A program made the translations under genes and the position numbers. Shown here one piece after another: positions 1 through 11,000 of a stretch of 64,000 nucleotides of DNA. This stretch comes from Aphrocallistes beatrix. Taxonomy: Eukaryota; Porifera; Hexactinellida; Sceptrulophora; Aphrocallistidae. Positions within the stretch are counted from its first letter, which is position 1, and each line of letters opens with the position of its first letter. The stretch is taken from positions 2,170,001-2,234,000 of the forward strand of contig OY725498.1 of the NCBI GenBank assembly GCA_963281255.1, in the 5' to 3' direction. The notes below the pieces were generated by a model, which saw only the letters and a program-made list of their open reading frames with translations, had not been told where the DNA came from and ran no database searches.

Positions 1-587
1 TATAAGTTGTTGATTTAGGATGTTTAGATGTTATTTAATACTAGGACACAGTAAAAACTAATGGAAATCAAGCCTTTCCGAAGAAAATTGCTTTGTAGTC
101 TGTTTTTAGCACTCAAAAAAATCAATTTTACAACGGAGGAATCTCTAGTTACAAAAGTCGTAGAGTAAAAGACTCGACGGTTTTGGAAATATCTCGCCAC
201 GTAGAACAAAATGATAGAGACAGATTTTTGATATTCTACTTTAGAAAAACGTTAAAATATTTTTCCTGACGACAATCTGTTTCTAAATATTGATGCAACG
301 AAATTGGAAAGAAAAAATTAATTGGGTTAAAATTGAAAATTATATTCCTATTATTTTCTTTATTCAACGATTTCGTGCAAGAATAATTGAGTAAAAGAGG
401 CATAAGCCATTGAAGTTTCCTTGAATGTCCTCTATAAATTAGGTGATTTAGGGAAAAAAAAAAAATTTCTTGCTTCTTGAGCTCCCGAAAAGTGTATTTT
501 TGCAGATAACTCATCGAGAACAGTTTCCACAAAAAATTCAGGAGAAAATAATGGAAACTTTTTGAGTTAGTTCTGGAAGGAAACACC
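1..587. other. Unannotated left flank
   Basis: AT-rich sequence with no recognised gene. A minus-strand frame is open from about 589 down to 236 (117 codons, tyrosine-, phenylalanine- and asparagine-rich) and resembles no family I know. There is a possible minus-strand acceptor near 565, but its phase does not join the donor near 880 of the neighbouring minus ORF, so I do not call it an exon. Confidence 0.4.
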
Positions 588-724
588 AACCTTAATTAAT
601 CAATGTGACCCCAGGCCTCAAAGGGCGCCTCTTGCGGACATAAAGTGTCTGCCAGCAGCGCATCGCAAGCAAGCGTAGCTCACTTGTATGTATGAATATT
701 AATCGAGTTTTAATAAAAAGGATA
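588..724 (-). repeat. Fragment of hairpin-cluster MITE
   Basis: This carries the GC-rich hairpin block of the family described in full at 17401-18016: a GGCGCC block, the GACA..TGTC stem and a CAAGC-rich end. It is followed by AATCGAGTTTTAATAAAAAGGAT, a variant of the family's terminal repeat. The interior is deleted, so only the two ends remain. It is non-coding. Confidence 0.75.
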
Positions 725-782
725 ATTAATCATTTTTATCATGCTGTTTACATTAACGAGGGCTGGGGTTGATTAACCCATT

Positions 783-1127
783 TTAGTGCTCGTTCATTTT
801 CGTTTCCTCCTGGGTGGTTATCCGGTTAACCGATATCAGTATTAATTGTGTGAAATATGGATTTTTGTAATAAGCTTTTACCTGATATTGAAAATATTGA
901 TACTTTTCAGTGGTCTCAAAATATACTATGTTGTTTGGAATAGGAATTCTATTACATTTATACATTTTTAGAAGTAATATTTTTGAATATCCATCAAGAA
1001 CAATGAAATCATTATTAATAATTAGAAAATAAAGCAGATCGGTTAACCGATCTAAAATTTCCTTAACCATTACCGAATCCAGCCTTACATTAACATAGGC
1101 GGAATTAACTTTAAACCAGAACAACAC
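783..1127 (-). CDS. Possible small hypothetical ORF divergent from CTR9
   Basis: An open frame of up to 114 codons reads away from CTR9. The first in-frame ATG (Met20 of the frame) starts a 95-aa product beginning MVKEILDRLTDLLYFL. The frame contains a good splice-donor look-alike, CAG|GTAAAAG at about 880, in phase 0, so this could be a first coding exon. It lies outside the obvious repeats and its start is less than 160 bp from the CTR9 start, compatible with a shared promoter. I do not recognise the protein, and no downstream exon with a matching acceptor phase was found. It may be a chance ORF. Confidence 0.22.
   Translation of the reverse strand: MLFWFKVNSAYVNVRLDSVMVKEILDRLTDLLYFLIINNDFIVLDGYSKILLLKMYKCNRIPIPNNIVYFETTEKYQYFQYQVKAYYKNPYFTQLILISVNRITTQEETKMNEH
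823..832. promoter_or_regulatory. CGGTTAACCG palindrome, distal copy
   Basis: A perfect 10-bp palindrome CGGTTAACCG followed by AT, about 390 bp upstream of the CTR9 ATG. A second copy with longer arms lies at 1036-1053. A role as a dimeric factor site is inferred only from the symmetry and repetition. Confidence 0.2.
1036..1053. promoter_or_regulatory. AGATCGGTTAACCGATCT palindrome, proximal copy
   Basis: A perfect 18-bp palindrome about 170 bp upstream of the CTR9 start codon, with the same CGGTTAACCG core as at 823-832. It lies inside the minus-strand ORF at 783-1127. It may be a transcription-factor site; nothing else in the sequence proves it. Confidence 0.25.
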
Positions 1128-1223
1128 GCATGCACTTCCGAGTATATGTTTTGATCACCTCTTGTAAATCTAACTGCTAAATAATTCTTCATCAAAATTG
1201 TGACTTTAAACCTTAGCCTATTT

Positions 1224-2081
1224 ATGACATCTGTAATTGAGATCCCACTCCATAATTCAGATGAAGTAATTGAATTAGACCTTGAACAGTTGCCTGATGT
1301 TGAGGAGGCTCTTACAATTTTAAGAGAAGAACAAGTTCCTCTACAAACTTGGGTGTTTTTGGCTCGTCAGTACTATAAACAAAATAAATTGAAAGATTTT
1401 GAAAAGATTTTGGATCAAGCTCGAACTAATGCAAACACACACTACAAAGATAGTGAGAAAGACCAAATGGAATGTTTAGATAGCCTCGCCGCACATTATG
1501 TGACTTTAGCTCGAAATGAGAAGGAGCGGGGGATGAAAAGAGACTATTTTACTCAGGCCACTTTACTCTACACAAATGCGGATAAAATTATTATGTATGA
1601 CCTCAATCACCTTTTAGGTAGGGCCTATTTTTGTTTACTTGAAGGTGATAAACTTGAACAAGCAGATGCTCAATTTCTGTTTGTTTTAAAACAGAATAGT
1701 GAAAATATCCCAGCTTTGTTAGGCAAGGCTGCTATATGTTACAACAAGACAGAATATAAAGAAGCACTTCTATTTTACAAACGGGCTCTCCGCACCAATC
1801 CTAATTGCCCTGGGTCTGTTAGAATGGGGATGGGTCATTGTTACATGAAGTTAGAAAACCTCGAAAAAGCACATTTAGCTTATTCACGTGCACTGGACTT
1901 AGATCCCTATTCTGTCGGATCAATGATTGGATTGGCTGTGTTAGAACTCAATCGGAATACAATTGAATCAATCAAGAGAGGTGTTAATCATTTATCCAAA
2001 GCTTATACTTTGGACCGGTCAAACCCTATGGTATTGAACCATCTGGCCAATCATTTCTTTTTCAAGAAGGATTACACTAAG
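1224..2081 (+). CDS. CTR9: CTR9 exon 1
   Basis: 286 codons. The ATG at 1224 is chosen because its product, MTSVIEIPL, aligns with the start of animal CTR9. The same frame is open upstream to a GTG at 1200, but that adds eight residues absent from the family. The exon ends AAG|GTATTT, a weak donor, after the conserved FFFKKDYTK. Confidence 0.93.
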
Positions 2082-5000
2082 GTATTTTCAGATCTAGTTC
2101 ATTTTTAAATTATTTTTTTCAGATTTCTTGTATATTCAATTCCATTTGCCTACTATACTACTTTGTATATTGGCTAATTAACGTATTTTTAGGTTGTTTC
2201 CTTTTTGTGTTTGTTAAATACAAAATAATAATTCAATTCAAGATTTGCTTGGAGTCGACTTTGAATACAAATCCAGTTTGAAGTTTAGACATCGGGTAAA
2301 CGGGTCGATTTTGAAAATTTCAGAAACTAAGCTTGTTTTGGGCAAAAAATTAATTGTTAAAGTTTCTTATACTCCAACTACAAACTCGAAGGGTTTTTAT
2401 GAAGGGAATAAGAAATTATAAAAAATTCCTTGCTAAAACAAGAATTTTCAGAATCGACCCATTTCCCGATGTCAAAACTTTTCGTTAAAATTGACAAAGT
2501 TTGAAAATTCAAAATAGCCTCCTTTTTAAGCTCTCAAAATGGACTTTTGCGGTGCCATAATGGTCACTAAGTCAAAAAGATTTTTCGATTTTGAAATATT
2601 TCCAACCTCTACTCCTTTGTGGCAGCCTAACGAGTTTTGTAGATATTTTGATTTCGCCAATCTAGGCCGTTTGGGAGATAATTATAATGTCTTAAAGTTT
2701 GCACTACCCAAAGATTTTGTCGAATTTGAACATTATAACATAATTATTCGCAAAAACGTATCACGATTCTAGTATTCTGAAACCTGAGATGATTCTGCTC
2801 ACGAGTCGAGTTGCCAATCAAGATATTCAAAACTCGCTGAGTGAGGTTACCACATAGGAGTGGAAGCTCGAAATATTTGTTTTCATTGAGGTATTGAATA
2901 TTAGGGCGCCTGCGCCTATCTATCTGTGAGTAGAGTTACTTGACTTGGTCTTGACCCAGATAGGGATGGTAGGTCGAGCTATTAAAAAGTTCATTATAAT
3001 GCAGATAAGGTGTATTATACGCATGCAGATCTCGCTGCGAGAATAAAAAATTAAGTAATAATAGAAAACAAATCGAGTTGGTGAGTCCCTGGCTCTACCA
3101 ATAATTTGTAAGGCATTAGGATCGTGTAATCATTGATCGCTCGATCACGATTTCTTTAGTCCGACTATTTTTGGTGAATTGTATTGTTTTCCAGGGGTGG
3201 CGCCTGGAATTCTAAGTTAGAGTGTCTTTTCTAAATTTCTTCCAATTTTTCCACAGATTTTTAAATTTTCCCACCTGAGCCCACCATACCCCCACTGACG
3301 CCACTCTTGTTGTCTTCTTTCCTCACCATCATTAATATATTATATTTTTCTATGCTGAAACCAATTTGGGTATCTTCCTGAGCGATTAGATGTCCATTGT
3401 GAATATCTGAAAAATTGGTTGTAACTAAAACCTAGAGTCGTGAAAGGGATAAGCCTGAGATACCCTATGTTTCACAATAGGCGCAACCATAGCCTACTCT
3501 AATAATGCCTCACAGTAAAATAACCAAGGATGCGGTAATAGCCGAATGGATTAATACACGATTAGCCTAAAATCGTTAACCATGCAGAATAGGCATTAAG
3601 AATGTATTACCAGCGTATATAAACATGGTATCAAAGTATATATATCCGTTTTCAAAATTTCGATTAGTCATCATATCATTGCGCAACAGGTCATTTTAAC
3701 CCCAATTTAGCAATTTTCTAAGCTGTTTTAAGCCTACTTCTAAATGTTATTAAGGCAGAATTTTTGTGTAGAACTAAGATTAGTACGAGTTGATTTGAAA
3801 AATTTAGAATTTTTCAATGGAATGTTGTTACATTCCTACGTTGCTATGGTAAAGCATTTTGATCAGTTTGAGCCATATCCTGCAAACTGTAAGAACTAGG
3901 TCTTCAAATCTGATCGTGTTTGATAGGCAATTGGCTACTTCCCATTAGGTAATAATACAATTTAAACTTCTAAATTCACAGACTATAGAGTTATGCGACA
4001 ATTTAGTGTTTTGGTCACATTCTTAAAATCGACCCATAATTCAAAACTCGTTGAATTTCGAAGTTCAAGTTGTATTATTACCTAATAGGAAATAGTCCAT
4101 TGCCTATCAAACACGATCAAATTTGAAGACCTAGTTACTACAGTTTGCACGAAATGATCCAAACTGACCAAAATGCTTTACCATAGCAACGCGGGAATAT
4201 AACAACATTCCTTTGAAAAATTCTTTATTTTTCAAATCAACTCTTACTAATCTTGGTTAAACACAAAAATCACACCTTAATACCATTTAGAAATAGGATT
4301 AAACAGCTTAGAAAATCGCTAAAATTGTCCTTAGAATGACCTGTTGCGCAATGATTTGATGACTAATCGAAATTTTTCCAACGGATATATGTACTTTGAT
4401 ACCATGTTTATATATGCTGGTAATACATTCTTAATCCCTATTCTGCATGGTTAACGATTTTAGGCTAATCGTGTATTAAGCCATTCGGCTACTACTTCAT
4501 CCCTAGTCCATGATTTTCAGTCTACTGTGAGGCATTATTAGAGTAAGCTATGGCGCAACCTATCAATTCGGATATATTCGAAATCGATTTTTTTGTTTCA
4601 TCTGTTTTTTTGTCATCAATATTTGCATAAATTGTTTTTTTCATTGTTATTTCAATACTAATTTCATCTTTTTTATCTATCGATTTTTTTGTCGCCTAGA
4701 AAGTGTAATCAAATGAACAAAATCCCGATTGAAAAAAGATACCCCAGTTTTCCTCCACATTTATCAAGCAGTCCCCAGCCAGACATCCCACAAAAGCGCC
4801 GGATACCAAGTGTGTATAGTCTGGCTCAGTTATTCTAAATATGTCCCACTATGCCAGACTATTCTCTCCCGGAGAGCTAGCGCCGCCACTGATTTCTTCT
4901 GAGGATTTGGTAGTAAAGGTTTATTCTTCTGACACTTTTGACAAGTTTTCGTTTAAATGAGTAAATTATAAAAGGCTTCGAAGCACCCATGTTATTTAAT

Positions 5001-8000
5001 CACACTAAATTATAATTTTTAATGAACTTTAGAGGAAATATTGACAAGTTTGAACAAAATAGGCTCACATAATTGAGAATATCCACATACATCCCGAACC
5101 AAAAGTACTGCTGTTTGATTGCGTTCATCGTTGAGTTGATTCCGGGGTGCCCAACGAGTTTATGATATTTATCATAAATATTTTCAAGCTGACTACGAGT
5201 AGGAACTTGAAGTTTCACTTCTTCACCATCCTAGACAATGTTCTAGGATTGTATATTTTTATCATTCAAGGGCTCATGACTAGCAAGCGAAGTGTGAGAG
5301 TAAAATAAAGTATAATTGTTTAAAAAGTCAATTAATAAGGCCATGCAAAATATATCATGATACTTGTTACCAGGGTTAGGTTCAATTATATTTTTATTTT
5401 CAATTACAATTACAATTACAACTAATTCGAATTTACAATTAAAATTATAATTACAATTACAAGCAACTTTAAATTATAATGATAATTGAGAAGATATTCA
5501 CAATTACAATTACAATTACAATTACACAAATGATGCGTGTATATCTTCAGTGAACATATTTATAGTGCACAGGAACCATGAAAAAGATTGAATCCATATG
5601 CTTACTCGTAAAGTTGTCAACTTATACTTACCAATTCCCGAGAAACACCGAACACAACGATATCAAAACAATAATGTAAAGAATTAACACATGTATAGGA
5701 ATTGTAAGCGTGGCTTTAGCCTTAAGGTATAATTTAGACGTAATTACAATTATGTACTTCAATTACAATTACAATTATGTCAATTTTTTTGAATTACAAT
5801 TACAATTACAATTACAAAATTTTTCAATGCTTAATTACAATTATGTACAAAACGTAATTAATTGTAATTAATTAATTACAATTATAATTGAATCCAACCC
5901 TGCTTGTTACCCTCCCCACTCGTTCCGATTTTTATTTGCCTTGCCGAAAGTTTGGTAATTAAAAGCTTTTATTGTGACCACTTTATTCTTTCATTCAATA
6001 TTTTGATGCTCCTGTATGTGAGTCAATTAGGAATAAGTATTAATACATCTGAATAAATAATGAATTAAATGAAATCCCTCCCATCCCTAATTTCAACAAA
6101 AAGATAGATATATAAATACAGTCGACTCCGCTTAATAGGGCCACTGTTTAATCGGGTCAGCCGCTTAATCGGGCCACTTTTGGCAGGACCGAAATAGCTC
6201 TCACACATAGAAGCTAATACAAAATATTTTCGGTTAATAGGGTCCTCCGCTTAATCGGGGCAAAATGTCCTCTGACAGATGTGGCCCTATTAAGTGGAGT
6301 CGACTGTACTTTATTTTACATGACCTAACATAAAACGAGTTTTGTCGATTCACAGATACGTAATTATACTAATTTTTTTATTTCTGATAACGATACAGCT
6401 AGTATATATTGAATTACCTTATACAATTGTCCTGATTCTGAGGGGGAATAATCCCTTACTTTACGCCTGAAATTCCATTGAGCGGAATCTTTTAATTTTT
6501 CTGGAAATCTGCCACTTCCAAGGAACTGGATGATTTCTCCATGCTCTGAAGAATCCATTTCAAAATGAACTCGTCAGTTTTCTCAGAATTTAGTTTCGTG
6601 TGCACCAGACAAATAGTATAGCCAGTATGATGATATTATTTTTGAATTGCTGCAATTTATAATGAATGCAGGTCAATCAAAGCCTGTAGTATGCTCATTT
6701 CATAATGAACCACAAGGCAATTTAAGTTTGTGAAACTAAATCTCACGATTCTACGGACAATCTCAGAATTCTACGCTACAAAATCATCCATGGTTATGTA
6801 GTACAGTCGAAACCGGGTTTTTTTGACACTGGGTTTTTTTGACATATTTTGCTGCAGATTGTTTTTTTCATGTTTCTACTATAGAATTTCCATCGGGTTT
6901 TTTTGACACTGGGTTTATTTGACAATCGGTATTTTTTGACAATTGTTGGTGTAAAAATCTGAGTTTTATGTACAGTTGACACCGTGTTTTTTTGACACCC
7001 AATTTTCAGCAATTATTTCATGACATCCATAACAAAACAGAAACGTCTGACACTGACGGAAAGGCACGAGATAGTCCTGCGTATCGACAAGGGTCACCCT
7101 CTGACGGCAATTGCCAACGACTACGGAGTCATGAAATTAACCTTTACATACTTAATAATTCTTACTATGACCTCTAAAATATATTTTTTTCGTAGTGGGA
7201 TGCAACACTGGGTTTTTTTGACAATCGGGTTTTTTTGACATTTTTTCGTGCAAATGGGGTGTCAAGAAAAACCCGGTTTCAACTGTATAAGAAATTAAGA
7301 ATCTCACGAATCTACGATCTCACGGATCTACTCAACAGGACTGCTTTCACTTGTCAGAATGGTTTTTAGGACTGCTGTAACTTGTCAGAATGGTTTTAGG
7401 AATGCTGTCACTTGTCAGAATGTTTCTTTAAGACTGCTGTCATTTGTCAGAATGGTTTTTAGGACTGCTGTCATTTGTTAGAATGGTTTTTAAGGAATGG
7501 CGGATGAGTCGTCGCTGATATTTTAGAATGGAATTACAAACTGTTGGGAAACATGAATTTGTTCCAAAGCTGAATAGAATTGATAGGAGAGTGAGATTGG
7601 GCATTTTCGAGAATATTTTGTATATGAGCAAAGAGAAAGTGGGCTTTTTGAGTTTGAAATAACATAAATGGCACGCGAGAGTGGTATTTTTATTTCGATT
7701 GTCATTTATTATTTGGTAAAGTAGAATGAATGAAAGTGGGGATTCAATAATTTCATTCAAAGAAATATTAGCGACGAAACATCCGCCATTCCTTAAAAAC
7801 CATTCTGACAAGTGAAAGTAGTCCTAAAAATCATTCTGACAAGTGACAGCAGTCTTAAAAACCATTCTGACAAGTGGCAGCAGTCCTAAAAAACAGTCTG
7901 ACAAGTAACAACTAAGATAATTCTGACAAATGACAACCTCAAAATTCTGAAAAATGCATGCACCTCGTCAAAACTTATATATGCATACGTAGATATGCAT

Positions 8001-11000
8001 ATTGATGAATTATCACAAACAATAGCATTGCTTTCAAACAAATGTGCGGACATTACCCTTACTATTAAAACTGGATTAATGTTTGTATATATATAAATAT
8101 CTATATATGTATATATACAAGCGCGCTTCGCTTCTGCCATGTCCGTCTTTGTTCGAAATGACCGGTTGCATGCACCGACTTCAACACCCTATTTCTGACA
8201 TCAATAGGAACCACGACACGGTCTTGGAAAAGCAGTAGGGTGTCGTCCGGGGATAATTTCAGCTTAACTGATACTTTTCTCAGCTGGGCCCAGGATACTT
8301 CACCCTTATTCTTTAGTTGACCGAAGGCTTCGCTCGTTACTTGATCGCTCCTCTGCGCTTGAACTAGACTGCCCGTGTTTGATGTGTCCTCCCCAGCATC
8401 CACTGTTAATATTTTTTCTTTCGAACACTCTCATCCTGAACTCCCATACCAATATGCAGGTTTTTGACTCTGCTAAGGTACTCTGGTAAGTGATCATCCC
8501 TGCTCGGTCTGTGTATAATATTGTATGCATATTCTTTCAACCCGAAGATCCAGCGGTCAAAAGTCCTTCTTGTTGCGGAGCCATTTCAGAGGACAATGGT
8601 CCGTTATCAACTCCACCTCGCCTGCTCTAATTAAGTCTCCCACTTCCAACAGGCTGCTATTAATGCCCATGCCTCCAGTTGACCAGCAGAATGATTCCTT
8701 TGGACCGAATTGAGTGAGAAGAAAAGAAATGAATCGGGCGTAGCTCTCCACTTGATCTGTCCCTTTGGGATAGTACCGTGGCAATTCCCGTAGAACTAGC
8801 GTCTGCCTCGATCTTGAATCTCCTTCCCCTATCTGAGAATGCTAACATTACTGGTTCATCACATTTACTTCTGATCCAACAACGCACAAACCACAAGTCC
8901 TCGGACTTTGACTGAAATAGAAGCTGAATTCTCATCCATTAGACGTTCATTCACCTTTTTGACGTAGTCCCTTCTTCTATGGTTGGCATTCCGTGACCAC
9001 TCCCCGTCTGAACTAGGACAGTTTGGCGCGTCGTATCCACTCCTGTGGCAGTGACTGCACACGCGATCTGGGCACGCTACATAACCGTTACCTTTCTTAC
9101 CAGAGGTGAAACATGTGACGCTACTATACCTACGAGTTGAGTTTCTGTAGTGACTCTTCTGCCGCCTAGCTGCGGGGTAGTGAACCTTAAAATTCAACAA
9201 ATTTTGTGATTTTATAGACTTTCTCTGCCTTATAATTGATAAATGTGAGCCTATGCGCCTCTGGCAGACACAAAGTGTCCACCTGCTTTGCTGCACTAAC
9301 AAACTAAGCGCGCTTGTTTCGATTATAAGTAAAAGTTTCCACAATAGTGCATTCATATACAATTTCCATCATGTGAGGTTACAAAAGTACTTCCAATCGG
9401 ATTCGATTGATTCGCTTTTAGGTGATAAATTAAATGTAACAGCCGCGGTTCGCTTGCTTGTACTGCGCGGCTGGCGGACACTTTGTGTCCGCCGGAGGCG
9501 CCCTTTGGGCGCCTGAGGTCACATTGATTAATTATAAGGGAGATAACATCTCTAAATACGTCTGTCCTACTGTTATAATCGATATCGCACAAAAATCACC
9601 GAATTTGTCAATTTTTAAAATTTTGATGCGTAATGATAACGTCATAACAAAGTGATGAGTGATCATTTTTTGATGATAGTTGCATCATATGTGAGGTTGT
9701 TAGTACAGTACACCCTCGATAGTCCGAACCTCGCCAATCCGAACCCTCGCTAATCCGAACACCCAAAATATAATTTTATTCTCCTCTATGCTTCGAATAG
9801 ACGTTTATAAACTCAAATCTACCAATAAGATTGAGAAATCTCGTTAAATAAGCAATCATAGCAAAATAATATCCTTAATATTCTAACAATACAAATTTAT
9901 TATAATTAATGCCCTATTTAATTAGTGTTATTTCACTAATCGGAACAAATTCGCTAATCCGAACTTTTTTTCGAACATTGGAACAGAGTTGTTCGGATTA
10001 GCGAGAGTGTACTGTATACAGATTCTATTAAAATTTCAGCCTTCTATCTCCTATAATGGAGTTATGCTCGAATAACTATATTGCTTAACTTTTAAAAATG
10101 TGACATTGACGTCATAATTCCATGATGAGTCGACATTTTCGTCTGAGCTCAGAACTTAGTGGAGCCATAGCCAAAAGACCCCGACATGCCAAAAATCAGC
10201 TTTCTGGGCCTGGCAGTTTCTTCAATCAATTCGTTTCAGATATATATACATAGTAGTATATACACACATATACACACATACACATTAATTGAGTTTTAAT
10301 AGTAAGGATACTCGTATACTATATAATGGATTTAAACCCTAAAATCAGTTATTAACCGATCCCCACTCTCCTTTTCTCCTTACTCCACCACAATAACCAA
10401 CAATTCCTCAATATAGGCTCAATATATCCGTTGAAATTCTGTCAGCACCCCCAATGGGGGTCTGACCATTCCCCCATCTCTTGTAGTCTCTCGCTTTCCA
10501 AACCTTCTTCTCTCAGGAGGCTACCTATCGATTCCAAATCCATCAACTTCCCAATCTTTCTTGCTGATCTCACTTCCTCTGATCTCTGTGCTAACCCACC
10601 TGATCATCTTGAGACACTCTATCTTCCATCAATGATCAGCATGCTCCTCCGCGAACCAAAACCATCGTTACCCGCCCCCGTGTCCCTTGGTTCACCAGCA
10701 GCATCAAGCAAGCGAGAAGGAAGGCTGAACAGAAGTGGCGGCAGTCTAATGACCCTGACCATTTGGCAGAATTCAAGCATCAGATGAATCTTGTGACAGG
10801 GCCGGCGCCACCGGGGGGTGTCCTGGGTGTCCAGACACCCACTGCGTCCTGTTTTATCATATTGTACAATGTATATCCCTCCATAAATGGACACCCACTT
10901 TAAGAGAAATCCCTCTTAGGACACCCACTGCCGATAAAACATGGCGCCGGCCATGTTGTGACGTTCCCTAATGAACAGAGAACGTCGCAGTTTCTATTCT

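Larger units (their letters stand above)
5069..7337 (-). mobile_element. Ginger-like transposon relic (copy 3)
   Basis: A partial third member of the integrase/OTU family at 32444-38143. Exon 1 (6418-6558, ATG at 6558, 47 aa ending GQLYK before a GT donor) and exon 2 (5069-5230, 54 aa, the integrase zinc-binding H..H segment [11 protein letters not shown]) are recognisable on the minus strand. The later integrase and OTU exons are missing. A diverged 5' terminal repeat lies at about 6700-6803 and 7288-7337, split by a pogo-type insertion and ending CTCAACA. The intron between the two exons has gained an AATTAC microsatellite and a Tigger MITE. It is more diverged from the other two copies than they are from each other. 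Confidence 0.75.
8055..10309 (+). repeat. Hairpin-cluster MITE, broken by insertions
   Basis: The left terminus (CCTTACTATTAAAACTGG at 8056) and TA-rich tract end at 8135. The body resumes at about 9436 with the GC-rich hairpin block and runs to AGTTTTAATAGTAAGGAT at 10309. Between lie a gypsy fragment and an inverted hairpin-block fragment (9245-9315). A Tigger MITE (9716-10014) sits in the body. Full description at 17401-18016. Confidence 0.75.

Noticed and set aside
236-589. Minus-strand ORF as second exon of the gene at 783-1127
   Set aside because: The best acceptor (TTTCCTTCCAG) gives a phase that does not match the phase-0 donor, and the phase-0 reading meets a stop at once.
1200-1223. 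GTG start eight codons upstream of the CTR9 ATG
   Set aside because: Eukaryotic nuclear genes do not use GTG this way, and the extra residues are absent from the CTR9 family; the ATG at 1224 fits.
7338-7950. Regularly spaced ~36-bp repeats resembling a CRISPR array
   Set aside because: Repeats are adjacent without unique spacers, occur inverted on the other side, and the host is an animal; the pattern is a foldback element.
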